Origin: JBLHZY01 sp050633265
GTDB taxonomy: Bacteria > Pseudomonadota > Alphaproteobacteria > Rhodobacterales > Rhodobacteraceae
Reading direction: 5' to 3'
Length of the DNA stretch: 64,000 nt
NCBI GenBank assembly: GCA_050633265.1
Contig: JBOEGE010000002.1
Location: forward strand, 186,001-250,000
Shown: piece after piece, positions 15,940 through 24,887 of the stretch
Layout: the number at the start of each line of letters is the position of its first letter
How positions within the stretch are numbered: position 1 is the stretch's first letter
Translations under genes and position numbers: made by a program
The notes under the pieces: generated by a model
What the model was told of the DNA's origin: nothing
Databases searched by the model: none
What the model saw: only the letters and a program-made list of their open reading frames with translations

Positions 15940-18096
15940 ATGAGCAATCGGGTTTTGCGCGAAGGGCTTCATGTCGCCCCGGAAATGGCCGAATTTATCG
16001 AAACTCAGGCGCTGCCGGGCACAGGCGTTGATCCTGCGGACTTTTGGGCTGGGTTTGCTGCGATTGTCCGCGATTTAACCCCAAAGAACCGCGCCTTGCT
16101 CGCCATCCGCGAAGAGATGCAGGCCAAGCTTGATGCCTGGCATATCGCGCGCCGGGGCCAGCCCCATGATGCGCCCGCCTATGAAGCTTACCTGCGCGAG
16201 ATCGGTTATCTGCTGCCCGAGGGGCCGGATTTCGCAATCGAGACGGCCAATGTTGATCCCGAGATTGCCACCATCCCCGGCCCGCAACTCGTGGTGCCGA
16301 TCACCAATGCGCGCTATGCTTTGAATGCCGCCAATGCCCGCTGGGGCAGCCTTTATGATGCGCTTTATGGCACGGATGCGCTGGGCGATCTGCCCTCGGG
16401 TAAAGGCTATGATGCGGCGCGCGGCGTGCGGGTTATCGCTTGGGCCAAGGCGCATTTGGATGCGGTTGCGCCGCTTGCGGGCGGCTCTTGGGCAAGCGTT
16501 ACAAAGCTTGATATACGTGGCGATATGCTCAGCGTTACCAATGAGTTAGGCGAAACAGGCCTTGCTGATCCAAGCCAAATGGCGGGCTATCAAAGCGGCG
16601 GCGCGGCCCCACGCCAAATCCTGTTGCGCGCGCATGGCCTCTTGATCGATATCCGCATTGATCCAAGCACAGATGTGGGCGGCCAAGACCCCGCAGGCAT
16701 CTCCGACATTTACTTAGAGAGCGCGATGTCCGCGATCATGGATTGCGAGGATTCCGTCGCCGCCGTGGATGCTGAGGATAAGGTTTTAGCCTATAGCAAC
16801 TGGCTCGGCCTGATGCGCGGCGATTTGCAGGAAAGCCTTGAAAAGGGCGGCAAAACGATCACCCGCAAGCTGCACCCCGATCAGGAATTTAGAACCGCCA
16901 AGGGCGTGAAGCTAAGCGTGAAGGGCCGCGCGCTGATGTTGGTGCGCAATGTTGGCCACCTGATGACCAACCCGGCGATCCTTGATGAAAGCGGCGCGGA
17001 AATCGGCGAAGGGCTGATGGATGCAATGATCACCACCCTTTGCGCCATGCATGATCTGCAAAAAGCCGATGGTCCGCGCAACTCCGCCCATGGCTCGGTC
17101 TATGTGGTGAAGCCAAAGATGCACGGGCCCGCCGAAGTCGCCTTTGCGGATGAGATTTTCACCCGCGTTGAGGCGGTTCTTGGGCTGCCCGCCAATACGG
17201 TGAAGCTTGGCATCATGGACGAAGAGCGGCGCACATCTGTGAACCTCAAAGAATGTATCCGCGCCGCCAAATCCCGCGTCGCCTTCATCAACACTGGCTT
17301 TCTGGATCGCACAGGTGATGAAATCCATACCTCGATGGAAGCAGGCCCCTTCCTGCGCAAAGGCGACATCAAGAACGAGCCGTGGATTGCCTCTTACGAG
17401 GATCGCAATGTTGATATCGGGCTGGCCTGTGGGCTGCATGGGCGCGCGCAAATCGGCAAGGGGATGTGGGCCATGCCCGATCTGATGGCCGATATGCTGG
17501 CCGCGAAAATCGGCCACCCAAAAGCGGGCGCCAACTGCGCTTGGGTGCCGTCCCCTACGGCCGCCACGCTTCACGCGACCCATTATCACCACGTCGATGT
17601 CATGGCCCGCCAAGAAGAGATCGCCAAAGGCGGTGCGCGCGGCACATTGAAAGACCTGCTCACCATCCCCGTTGCCCATGGCGTCAACTGGTCAGACGAA
17701 GAAATCACCGCCGAGATCGAGAACAACGCCCAAGGCATCCTCGGCTATGTGGTGCGCTGGATTGATGCAGGCGTTGGTTGCTCCAAAGTGCCCGATATCC
17801 ATGATGTGGGCCTGATGGAGGATCGCGCGACCTGCCGGATTTCCAGCCAAGCGCTGGCCAATTGGCTGCATCACGGGGTGATCTCCGAGGATCAGGTGCG
17901 CGCCGCCATGGAGAAAATGGCCGCCATCGTGGATCGTCAAAACGCGGGCGATCCGAGCTATGCCCCCATGGCCCCAAGCTTTGATGGTATTGCCTTTAAA
18001 GCCGCCTGCGATCTGGTCTTTGAGGGGCGCGTTCAGCCCTCAGGCTATACCGAACCGGTTCTGCACCGCCGCCGCCTTGAGCTCAAAGCCGGGTAG
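15940..18096 (+). CDS. glcB: Malate synthase G
   Basis: The 718-residue protein is colinear with malate synthase G (about 720 residues), which condenses glyoxylate with acetyl-CoA to malate. Visible hallmarks are LESAMSAIMDCEDSVAAVDA, VYVVKPKMHGPAEVAF, LGIMDEERRTSVNLKECIR, NTGFLDRTGDEIHTSMEAGP and GANCAWVPSPTAATLHATHY. The long insert between residues 130 and 260 distinguishes isoform G from isoform A. The ATG at 15940 follows GGAGAG. A perfect palindrome upstream and glcG immediately downstream suggest a small glycolate/glyoxylate operon. Confidence 0.97.
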   Translation: MSNRVLREGLHVAPEMAEFIETQALPGTGVDPADFWAGFAAIVRDLTPKNRALLAIREEMQAKLDAWHIARRGQPHDAPAYEAYLREIGYLLPEGPDFAIETANVDPEIATIPGPQLVVPITNARYALNAANARWGSLYDALYGTDALGDLPSGKGYDAARGVRVIAWAKAHLDAVAPLAGGSWASVTKLDIRGDMLSVTNELGETGLADPSQMAGYQSGGAAPRQILLRAHGLLIDIRIDPSTDVGGQDPAGISDIYLESAMSAIMDCEDSVAAVDAEDKVLAYSNWLGLMRGDLQESLEKGGKTITRKLHPDQEFRTAKGVKLSVKGRALMLVRNVGHLMTNPAILDESGAEIGEGLMDAMITTLCAMHDLQKADGPRNSAHGSVYVVKPKMHGPAEVAFADEIFTRVEAVLGLPANTVKLGIMDEERRTSVNLKECIRAAKSRVAFINTGFLDRTGDEIHTSMEAGPFLRKGDIKNEPWIASYEDRNVDIGLACGLHGRAQIGKGMWAMPDLMADMLAAKIGHPKAGANCAWVPSPTAATLHATHYHHVDVMARQEEIAKGGARGTLKDLLTIPVAHGVNWSDEEITAEIENNAQGILGYVVRWIDAGVGCSKVPDIHDVGLMEDRATCRISSQALANWLHHGVISEDQVRAAMEKMAAIVDRQNAGDPSYAPMAPSFDGIAFKAACDLVFEGRVQPSGYTEPVLHRRRLELKAG

Positions 18097-18143
18097 GGCG
18101 CGCCGCACTCATTCACACAATCACGCCCCAAAAGGAGCCCCAA

Positions 18144-18572
18144 ATGAATAAGATTTCCCTCGCCGACGCCCGCGAAATCATCGATGTGGCGCTTGTTTGC
18201 GGCAAAGAGGCCGGGATGAACCCGCTCAGCGCTGTCGTGCTCGATGCGGGCGGGCATGTGATCGCTTTTGCGCGCGCTGATGGCTCTGCCCCGGGCCGTT
18301 TCGCAATCGCCCATGGCAAGGCTTACGGCTGCGTGATGCTCGGCATGGCGGGCAAAGCCCAGATGGCGCGCGCCGAAGCGCAGGCCTATTTCATGGCGGC
18401 GGTGAATGGCGTCTATGGCGGGCAAGTGATCCCGGTTCCGGGCGGCGTTTTGGTGCGCAATGATGCAGGCGAAGTGATCGGCGCGGTCGGGGTCACAGGC
18501 GACAGCTCAGACAATGACGCGCTCGCCGCCCTTGCAGGCATCAAAGCCGCAGGGCTGATCGGCGAGGCTTAA
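18144..18572 (+). CDS. glcG: GlcG/HbpS family protein
   Basis: This 142-residue protein has the DUF336 (GlcG/HbpS) pattern: SLADAREIIDVAL, then MNPLSAVVLDAGGHVIAFAR, GKAYGCVMLG and the glycine-rich GGVLVRNDAGEVIGAVGVTG. Family members are small oligomeric proteins, some of which bind heme or corrinoids; the role of GlcG beside glycolate genes is not settled. It is 47 bp after glcB with its own ribosome site (AAGGAGCC) and is probably co-transcribed with it. Confidence 0.88.
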   Translation: MNKISLADAREIIDVALVCGKEAGMNPLSAVVLDAGGHVIAFARADGSAPGRFAIAHGKAYGCVMLGMAGKAQMARAEAQAYFMAAVNGVYGGQVIPVPGGVLVRNDAGEVIGAVGVTGDSSDNDALAALAGIKAAGLIGEA

Positions 18573-18611
18573 TGCGCAAAACCGCCGTTTTCACCCGGCG
18601 CGATTAACCAC

Positions 18612-18639
18612 TTTTCAGCGCTTTTTCCCGCACTATACT
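18612..18639 (+). promoter_or_regulatory. Candidate promoter of the C26 hydrolase gene
   Basis: TTTTCA (18612-18617) and TATACT (18634-18639) are separated by 16 bp, about 25 bp before the ATG at 18664. The -10 is good and the -35 weak. Confidence 0.35.
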
Positions 18640-18663
18640 GCGACCAAACAGCATGAGGGTATC

Positions 18664-19446
18664 ATGGCGCGGCCAATTGTCGGGATCATCGGAAATCTCC
18701 AACTTATCGGGGATAACTATCGCACCCATGCGGGCGGTATCATGAACTCTGAGGCGATCTCACAAGTCTCTGATTGCATCCCGCTGCTGATCCCCTCTGA
18801 TCCGCGCCTCGTCTCGGTCGAAGAACTGCTGGAAACATGCGATGGCTTCCTGCTCACCGGCGGGCGCCCCAATGTGCACCCCAAATACTACGGCGAAGAA
18901 GCCACCCCAGCCCACGGTGATTTCGATACCTGCCGTGACGCAATCACACTCCCGCTGGTGCGCGCCTGTGTTGAGCGCGGCCAACCCTTCCTTGGCGTCT
19001 GCCGCGGCTTTCAAGAGGTCAATGTGGCCATGGGCGGCTCGCTCCATCCCGAAATCCGCGATCTGCCGGGCCGGATGAACCATCGCATGCCCCCCGATGG
19101 CACAATTGAGGAAAAATTCGCCCTGCGCCACACGGTCAAATTTAGCGCCGATGGCCCCTTCACCAAACTCTTTGGCGCAGAGGAAGTGATGACCAATACA
19201 CTCCACGGCCAAGGCATCAAAACCCCCGGCGCGCGCGTCATTATTGATGGCTACGCACCGGATGAGACCCCCGAAGCGATCTATATTGACGGCGCAGAAG
19301 GCTTCAGCCTCGCCGTGCAATGGCACCCCGAATATAACGCCGCCAATGATCCGGTCTCGCGCCCCTTGTTCAGCGCATTCGGCGATGCAGCGCGCGCTTG
19401 GGCCAAAGGCGAAAAACGCGCCGCCGCCCAGCTCAAATCCGCCTAA
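18664..19446 (+). CDS. Gamma-glutamyl-GABA hydrolase family protein (peptidase C26)
   Basis: This 260-residue class I glutamine-amidotransferase-like hydrolase has its nucleophile Cys113 in FLGVCRGFQEVNVA and the His221/Glu223 pair in VQWHPEYN. It resembles PuuD, which splits gamma-glutamyl-gamma-aminobutyrate in putrescine catabolism. No other putrescine genes are nearby, so the substrate is uncertain. The N-terminus PIVGIIGNLQ and FLLTGGRPNVHPKYYG fit the family well. Confidence 0.85.
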   Translation: MARPIVGIIGNLQLIGDNYRTHAGGIMNSEAISQVSDCIPLLIPSDPRLVSVEELLETCDGFLLTGGRPNVHPKYYGEEATPAHGDFDTCRDAITLPLVRACVERGQPFLGVCRGFQEVNVAMGGSLHPEIRDLPGRMNHRMPPDGTIEEKFALRHTVKFSADGPFTKLFGAEEVMTNTLHGQGIKTPGARVIIDGYAPDETPEAIYIDGAEGFSLAVQWHPEYNAANDPVSRPLFSAFGDAARAWAKGEKRAAAQLKSA

Positions 19447-19571
19447 TCACCCCCAAGGCGCAAAGCGCTCACAAAGGCCAAACGCCCCCCAATGCCGCAA
19501 AAATCCGGCGCCCAAGTCACATAATCCCATTCACAGTTGTGCAAATATCCTCGGGGGAAAGCGCGCAGCGC

Positions 19572-19592
19572 TTGGGGGCAGACAGCCCCCAA
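19572..19592. terminator. G/C-rich hairpin between converging genes
   Basis: TTGGGGGC and GCCCCCAA form a perfect 8-bp stem with the loop AGACA, placed between the C26 hydrolase and the converging iorB-type gene. It is preceded by AAATATCCTCGGGGG, a string I associate with gene ends in Rhodobacterales from memory. There is no T-run. Confidence 0.4.
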
Positions 19593-19615
19593 ACACCACC
19601 AGCACCAAACGCGCC

Positions 19616-21862
19616 CTATAAAAACGCAAACGCCTTGCTCAAAGGCAGCTCACGCACCCGCTTGCCCTTCAAAGCAAACAAAGCATTCGCCAATGCAGGC
19701 GCCGCAGGCGGTGTTCCCGGCTCGCCAATCCCGCCCATCACACCCCCATGCTGCAATATCCGCACCTCAACAGCGGGCGCATTATGCATCCGCAAAGCAT
19801 CATAATCGGGGAAATTCTGCTGATCGACAGCCCCATCAGCAAAAGTGATCTCGCCGCTCACCGCCGCTGAAAGCCCATAAATCAAACCAGACATCATCTG
19901 CGCTTCAATGTTGCGCGGATCAAGCGCGATGCCCGGATCGCAAGCAATCCAAGCCTTCACAATGCGCACCGCGCCGCCCTCAACCTCTTCAACCTCAATC
20001 ACCTGCGCAACAGCCGTCCCAAAGGAATGGGTCAAAGCCACACCAAGCGCGCGGTTGGCAGCGCGCGCCCCCTCCCAATCAGACATCTGCGCAACCGCCT
20101 GCAAAACGGCTGCCGAGGGCGCATGTTCGCCCCGCACCAGATCAAGCCGAAACGCCATCGGATCAACCCCGGCCGCATGGGCCAATTCATCAATGAAACT
20201 CTCATGGAAAAACCCGCCATAAGAATTCCCAACCGAGCGCCAAAACCCGACAGGAATATCCAAATCCGCCTTATAAGCAGCGACGCGGTAATTCTTGATC
20301 CCGTAAGGCTGATCCCAAATCCCCTCCGAAAGGGTCTTGTCTGGCCCGCCAGGAGAGATCCCAGCAAGCCGGGGCAGCGCAGAGCCAATCACCGATTGCG
20401 CCGCGACCTTCATATCAAAGGCGCCCGCTTGCCCCTCCTTGACCCAACCCCAAGCCTTGGCGATGGCGCCGGGGCGATAGGCATCATGGGTCATGTCCTC
20501 TTCGCGTGACCAGATCAATTGCACTGGGGTGCCGGGCATATGAGCGGCCACGCGGGCGGCATATTCGGCAAAATCGCTCTCGGCCCGCCGCCCAAATCCG
20601 CCGCCAAGAAAGGTGACTTCGGCAGTGGCATTTTCCGGCGCAAACCCGATCGCTTTTGCTGCATTGCGCGCCGCCAAAAGAGGGCCCTGAAACCCGCCCC
20701 AAATGCGCAAGTTCTCGCCCTCAACCAAGGCCGTGGCATTCATCGGCTCCATCGTCGCATGCGCCAGATAAGGGACGCGATACTCCGCCTCGATCACTTT
20801 GGCCCCCTCTGGCGCAAGCGCATCAAGATCCCCGTCATCGCGCAGCGTGCTGTTGGCTTTGCCTTCAAAAGCGGCCTCAATCGCGCCAAAAATCGCGTCC
20901 TGCGTTGGCGGAATGCGCGCGGCGCCCCATTCCGGCGCAAGCGCATTGGCCCCTTGCATCGCCGCCCAGGAATTGCGCGCAACAACGGCGATTCCATCGG
21001 GCAAAAGGATAACCTCTTCAACGCCGGAAACCTCAAAGGCAGGCGCAGTATCGACCGAGCTCATCACACCGCCCAAATGCGGATTGCGCCGCAGGGAAGC
21101 AAATTTCATCCCCTCAAGCCGCAGATCAACGCCAAAGATCGCGCTGCCATCAAGCTTGCTGGGCATATCCGGGCGCAGCTGGGATTTGCCCAGGATTTTC
21201 CATTGGTCCGGGCCGCGCAGCTCCACCTTAGGGATCGGCAAAGCCGCGGCCTCTTCGGCAAGTTCGGCATAAGGAATGCGGGTGCCGTCCGGGATGATCA
21301 CTTCGCCATTTTCTGTTTGCAAATCAGAAGCTTTGACCGAATAGCGCTTGGCCGCGGCTTCTTTCAGCGCCTCGCGCGCACTCGCCCCAGCAAGGCGCAT
21401 TTTGTAAAACGCATCCACAGTCGCGGTGCTGCCGCCGGTAAACTGAAGCGAAAGAAGCTTGGGAAGCCAATCAAGCATCCCGCCATATTTCTCCATCTTC
21501 TCAGCGCTCTCATAATGGCGCATCGGCAATGAGCCACCAATCGCCCCGCCGCCCAGATAATAGGCCTGCGCGGGCGGGCCATGGATCACCTTTACACCAG
21601 CGAAATCAACATCCAATTCCTCGGCCACCAATGCCGCCAAAGTACCCTGAACCCCTTGGCCCATTTCAGCGCGCGGCACGATGATGGTCGGGCCATCGGG
21701 GCCGATCATCAGCCAGGGATTAAGCGCGGCATGGCCTGGTATCCCCTTCAGCGGATTGTCCGGCGTCTCGGAGGCCTTCCAAGCGACGAACCCAACCCCG
21801 CCCGCCAAAGCAAGCCCTGCAACCATGAAGCCACGGCGCGTAATTTTTCCAGCACGAGACAT
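19616..21862 (-). CDS. iorB: Molybdopterin-binding subunit, isoquinoline 1-oxidoreductase beta type
   Basis: The 748-residue protein begins with a Tat signal (ITRRGFMVAGLALAGG). It continues with the xanthine-dehydrogenase-family aldehyde-oxidase/MoCo-binding pattern: GVQGTLAALVAEELDVD, FGVDLRLEGMKFASL, FLGGGFGRRAESDFAEYAAR, GFWRSVGNSYGGFFHESFID and the C-terminal GGVMGGIGEPGTPPAAPALA with the active-site Glu. The likely role is periplasmic hydroxylation or oxidation of an N-heterocycle or aldehyde; the substrate is unknown. It lies 3 bp after iorA. No cytochrome c subunit gene follows. Confidence 0.87.
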   Translation of the reverse strand: MSRAGKITRRGFMVAGLALAGGVGFVAWKASETPDNPLKGIPGHAALNPWLMIGPDGPTIIVPRAEMGQGVQGTLAALVAEELDVDFAGVKVIHGPPAQAYYLGGGAIGGSLPMRHYESAEKMEKYGGMLDWLPKLLSLQFTGGSTATVDAFYKMRLAGASAREALKEAAAKRYSVKASDLQTENGEVIIPDGTRIPYAELAEEAAALPIPKVELRGPDQWKILGKSQLRPDMPSKLDGSAIFGVDLRLEGMKFASLRRNPHLGGVMSSVDTAPAFEVSGVEEVILLPDGIAVVARNSWAAMQGANALAPEWGAARIPPTQDAIFGAIEAAFEGKANSTLRDDGDLDALAPEGAKVIEAEYRVPYLAHATMEPMNATALVEGENLRIWGGFQGPLLAARNAAKAIGFAPENATAEVTFLGGGFGRRAESDFAEYAARVAAHMPGTPVQLIWSREEDMTHDAYRPGAIAKAWGWVKEGQAGAFDMKVAAQSVIGSALPRLAGISPGGPDKTLSEGIWDQPYGIKNYRVAAYKADLDIPVGFWRSVGNSYGGFFHESFIDELAHAAGVDPMAFRLDLVRGEHAPSAAVLQAVAQMSDWEGARAANRALGVALTHSFGTAVAQVIEVEEVEGGAVRIVKAWIACDPGIALDPRNIEAQMMSGLIYGLSAAVSGEITFADGAVDQQNFPDYDALRMHNAPAVEVRILQHGGVMGGIGEPGTPPAAPALANALFALKGKRVRELPLSKAFAFL

Positions 21863-21865
21863 GGC

Positions 21866-22330
21866 TTATCCTTCCTGCGTGGCGGCGGCGGCCGCGTGAA
21901 TGGCGGCGCGAATGCGCGGATAGGTGCCACAGCGGCAAAGATTGCCCTGCATCGCATCATCTATTTCTTCGTCGCTCGGGTTTGGCGATTGGGCCAAAAG
22001 GCTCGCCGCCTGCATGATCTGCCCCGATTGGCAATAGCCGCATTGGGCGACCTGATGTTCGATCCATGCGGCCTGAAGTGCTGCGGTTTTGCCGGTGCCG
22101 CTTGCGCCCTCAATGGTTGTGACATCGCCCCAAACATCCTCAATCGCGAGCTGACAGCTGCGCACCGCCTCGCCATCAATCATCACCGTGCAGGCCCCGC
22201 AGGCCCCAACCCCGCAACCAAATTTAGTGCCTGTCAGATGCGCCTCATCGCGCAGCGCCCACAAAAGCGGCGTTTCAGGGGCGGCGTTAAAATCGCGCGC
22301 GGCTCCGTTGATCTTGAGAGTGATGGGCAT
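21866..22330 (-). CDS. iorA: (2Fe-2S) subunit, isoquinoline 1-oxidoreductase alpha type
   Basis: This 154-residue protein carries two [2Fe-2S] sites: the plant-type set C39, C44, C47, C59 (GCGVGACGACTVMIDG) and the second set C97, C100, C132, C134 (QCGYCQSGQ and NLCRCGTYPRI). This is the standard small subunit of xanthine-dehydrogenase-type enzymes and passes electrons from the molybdenum subunit. The ATG at 22330 has GAGGAG 6 bp upstream. It has no signal peptide, so it would be exported bound to the Tat-tagged partner. Confidence 0.9.
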   Translation of the reverse strand: MPITLKINGAARDFNAAPETPLLWALRDEAHLTGTKFGCGVGACGACTVMIDGEAVRSCQLAIEDVWGDVTTIEGASGTGKTAALQAAWIEHQVAQCGYCQSGQIMQAASLLAQSPNPSDEEIDDAMQGNLCRCGTYPRIRAAIHAAAAATQEG

Positions 22331-22716
22331 GATGGCTCCTCAGCATGGGATCGTATGGGTTGGGTGGATGGATGATGGGTCTTGGTCGGTTGGGCAACGA
22401 AAGAGCGGTTTGCTCGGAGGGCAGTGGTTGGCGGCTGTGTTTGGCGGCTCTGGCTTGGATGGGCGGGGTGTGGGTTTGGGCGTGGGGCAGGGCGCTGCGC
22501 GGTTTGGTCTGCGGTATTTGGGCTGAGATCGCGTTTGGGTTCGGCGTTATGGCTTTGGATCGCGGATTGGGTTTTGCGCCTTTTTGCTAAGACACGACAT
22601 TGCTAAACTAAGTAGTTTAGTTTTGTAAAGCTTTCAAGATAAGCGGCGCGCATTGAGCGAGAAATCACTGATGTTCAGCGCAAAGCACTGTTGATTCAAT
22701 CTGTTAGCTTTGAGCG
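22331..22716. other. 386-bp intergenic region with strong G/T skew
   Basis: From 22340 to 22580 the plus strand is dominated by G and T (TGGGTTGGGTGG-like runs), so the minus-strand leader of iorAB would be C/A-rich. Short frames here (for example 22345-22590) are Gly/Trp/Leu-rich and look like composition artefacts. An 18-bp palindrome lies at 22603-22620. The remaining 96 bp up to the GNAT stop shows nothing I recognise. Confidence 0.45.
22603..22620 (-). promoter_or_regulatory. Perfect 18-bp palindrome, TetR-operator-like
   Basis: CTAAACTA-AG-TAGTTTAG is a perfect dyad with 8-bp arms in an AT-rich pocket about 270 bp upstream of iorA. The size and AT-rich symmetric form suit a TetR-family operator. 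No regulator gene lies nearby. Confidence 0.5.
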
Positions 22717-23313
22717 CTAAATATCAGTAAACATTCGAAAGTTTGTGATCGGTGTGGCGGCGCGTATCACCGATTGGCGTGCCTCAACCTGCCAGCCGTG
22801 GCGGGCGAAAAAACTGCGCGCAAGGTGGCTTGCCTCGGTGCTCATCTGCGAAAGCCCAAGGGATTTGGCCTCAAGGCGCGCGCTTTCATAAAGGCGATCC
22901 GCAAGGCCGCTGCCCATAAAGGCCGGCGAGATATAGAACAGATCAATAAACCCATCCGGCCCCAAAATCAAAAAGCCGATGGGCGCGCCCTGCGCGGTTG
23001 CGATAAAGGCGGTGAGGGCTTCTAGGCGCTCTTCCCAGAGCTCTGGCATTTCGATTTCGGGCGCCCAGGCCGCGCGCTCTTGGGGCGAATAATGCGCCGC
23101 TGCGCCCTCATGCACCGCTGCATAAAAGGCAAGGTAGCAGCCCCGTGGATCAGGCGCGGGCGCACCGGGGCCATATCGGGCGATTTGCGGGGCTTGCGGG
23201 CGCCGGGCAAGCGCTTGGCGCAGCTTCTTGCCCGCACCGGCGCCAAGGCCCGCCGCCGCTTTTTCCCCACTAAGTGGCGTGCTCTGAGGCGCCTTTATCG
23301 GCCCGCGCGCCAT
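22717..23313 (-). CDS. GNAT-family N-acetyltransferase
   Basis: The 198-residue protein starts at the ATG at 23313, 4 bp after the SDR stop, so it is probably translated from the same mRNA. The frame is open further upstream but would lie inside the SDR gene. The GNAT core is in the C-terminal 130 residues: APIGFLILGPDGFIDLFYIS (beta-4), then FMGSGLADRLYESARLEAKS and STEASHLARSFFARHGW. The first 55 residues are Pro/Ala-rich and atypical. The substrate is unknown. Confidence 0.78.
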   Translation of the reverse strand: MARGPIKAPQSTPLSGEKAAAGLGAGAGKKLRQALARRPQAPQIARYGPGAPAPDPRGCYLAFYAAVHEGAAAHYSPQERAAWAPEIEMPELWEERLEALTAFIATAQGAPIGFLILGPDGFIDLFYISPAFMGSGLADRLYESARLEAKSLGLSQMSTEASHLARSFFARHGWQVEARQSVIRAATPITNFRMFTDI

Positions 23314-23317
23314 CGGA

Positions 23318-24082
23318 TCAAACGTGCCCGCCAGCGATTTCGATGTTCTGACCATTGACGCTTTGCGACCCATCGCCAACCAGCCAAAGCGCCGCTGCGG
23401 CAATCTCTTCGGGGGCGATCAGCTTGCCATGGGCGTTTTCCGAAACCATCATCGCAAGCGCCTCTTCGGCGGTGACACCGGCGCGTTTGGTGATGCTTTC
23501 GATGTTTTTGTCGATGATCGCTGTGGCAACAAAGCCGGGGCAGATCGAATTGAAGGTGATGCCGCGGCCCATGTAATCCTCGGCCAAAGAGCGGATCAAA
23601 CCGATCACCGCATGTTTGGACGCAGAATAAGCCGCAGCCCCCTTTAGCCCGCGAATACCCGCAATGGAAGAGATGCCAATCACCCGGCCCCAATCCTCAT
23701 GGCGCATCGAGCGCAGGCTTTCGCGGATGGTCAAAAACGCGCCGTCCAGATTGGTGCGCATGATCTTGTGCCAATCGTCCATGCTGCTTTTATGGATCGC
23801 GCGCCCCTCGGCGATCCCGGCATTGGCGATACAGATCGCAATCGGGCCGCGCGCCGCAACCGCCGCCGCCGTTCCATCAACAACAGAAACCTCATCCGCC
23901 ACATCCATCACCAAAGGGTGCATGCGGGGATTGCCATCTGCGACCTCCTCAAGAACGCGCGCGCGCCGCCCGGTGATGGTCACCTCTGCGCCCGCCGCGG
24001 CGTAGGCCTGCGCAATGGCAAGCCCGATGCCTGTGCCGCCGCCGGTGACGATCGCGTGTTTGCCTGTCAGGTTCTGTGTCAT
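23318..24082 (-). CDS. Short-chain dehydrogenase/reductase
   Basis: This 254-residue classical SDR has TGGGTGIG at 13-20 for the cofactor, NAG at 87-89, Ser138/139, Tyr152 and Lys156 (YSASK). Similarity is closest to 3-hydroxybutyrate- or 3-oxoacyl-type reductases (DDWHKIMRTNLDGAFLTIRE, RGITFNSICPGFVATAI). Arg40 following the second beta strand hints at NADP(H), but I would not decide the cofactor on that. The ATG at 24082 has AGGGA upstream. The GNAT gene follows directly. Confidence 0.9.
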   Translation of the reverse strand: MTQNLTGKHAIVTGGGTGIGLAIAQAYAAAGAEVTITGRRARVLEEVADGNPRMHPLVMDVADEVSVVDGTAAAVAARGPIAICIANAGIAEGRAIHKSSMDDWHKIMRTNLDGAFLTIRESLRSMRHEDWGRVIGISSIAGIRGLKGAAAYSASKHAVIGLIRSLAEDYMGRGITFNSICPGFVATAIIDKNIESITKRAGVTAEEALAMMVSENAHGKLIAPEEIAAAALWLVGDGSQSVNGQNIEIAGGHV

Positions 24083-24291
24083 GGTATCCCTCCCAAATTC
24101 TTGCGCCTTGGCGCGTTTGGCGCAAAGTGGCGCGGATGGCGCGGGCGTGCAAGGGCTTTGGATGGGGCGCTGGTTTTGGGAAAGGGCGCTGGATTTGGGA
24201 TGAATGGGCGCGGGCGGCCAGGCTCAAGTCGGGGTCGAATCGCTTGGGCAAATTGGCGCCTCTGGCGGCCTTGTTTGCTGCACGCGCCTGC

Positions 24292-24320
24292 TTGCCTAGG
24301 CGTCAAGCGCGACCTATAAG
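24292..24320 (+). promoter_or_regulatory. Candidate promoter placed 5 bp before a start codon
   Basis: TTGCCT (24292-24297), a 17-bp spacer and TATAAG (24315-24320) make a good sigma-70-type promoter. Transcription would begin at about 24327, on top of the annotated ATG at 24326. Confidence 0.45.
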
Positions 24321-24325
24321 GCGCT

Positions 24326-24805
24326 ATGAATTCACTTTCCCAAATGTCGCTTACTCAGAAACTCGATATGCCGCCCTTCTGGCTTACGGGATTTGCCGCT
24401 CTTGCCTATCTGATCGCGCAGTTCGATCCCTTTGCGACGGGCCTTTTGAGCATGGGATGGAAGCAATGGAGCGGGCTTGTTTTGCTGGGGCTCGGGGCGG
24501 TTTTGATGGTCTGGTCGATCCGCCATATGGGCCGCGCCAAGACAACCGTGATCCCGCACCTTAAGCCGCAACACCTTGTAACCGATGGGCCTTTTGGCTT
24601 TTCACGCAATCCGATTTATCTGGCCGATGCTTTGATGCTCACCGGATTTATTTTGCTGCTGGGAAGCTTGGTTGCGCTACCAGTGGTTGCAGGTTTCGTT
24701 GTCTTGATCGAAATTAGGTTTATTCGCGCAGAAGAGGCGCGGCTTGTTGAAGGGTTCGCGGCGCAATACGCCGATTGGAGCGCCAAAACCCGCCGCTGGC
24801 TTTAG
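24326..24805 (+). CDS. Isoprenylcysteine carboxyl methyltransferase family membrane protein
   Basis: This 159-residue protein has about four hydrophobic segments and the ICMT/PEMT motif HLVTDGPFGFSRNPIYLADA, where the RNP-Y binds S-adenosylmethionine, followed by EEARLVEGFAAQYADWSAKT. Bacterial members methylate unknown small or lipid substrates. The ATG at 24326 is nearly at the predicted transcription start and has no ribosome site, so either the mRNA is leaderless or the start is the ATG at 24344 or 24368. It is divergent from the SDR gene. Confidence 0.83.
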   Translation: MNSLSQMSLTQKLDMPPFWLTGFAALAYLIAQFDPFATGLLSMGWKQWSGLVLLGLGAVLMVWSIRHMGRAKTTVIPHLKPQHLVTDGPFGFSRNPIYLADALMLTGFILLLGSLVALPVVAGFVVLIEIRFIRAEEARLVEGFAAQYADWSAKTRRWL

Positions 24806-24868
24806 GCGAAAGCCGCGCGCGCAAAGACTGGGGCATCACTCTAGATGTGTCAGATAGATTGAATTGGT

Positions 24869-24887
24869 TGCGCAACATTGTTGCGCA
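24869..24887 (+). promoter_or_regulatory. Perfect palindrome upstream of pntA
   Basis: TGCGCAAC-ATT-GTTGCGCA is a perfect dyad with 8-bp arms, 92 bp before the pntA start, in an otherwise less structured leader. It is a good candidate operator for pntAB; I do not know which regulator would bind it. Confidence 0.5.

Noticed and set aside
22345..22606. Overlapping plus-strand frames rich in Gly, Trp and Leu upstream of iorA
   Set aside because: They follow from the G/T skew of the region; three frames are open at once, which points to composition rather than coding.
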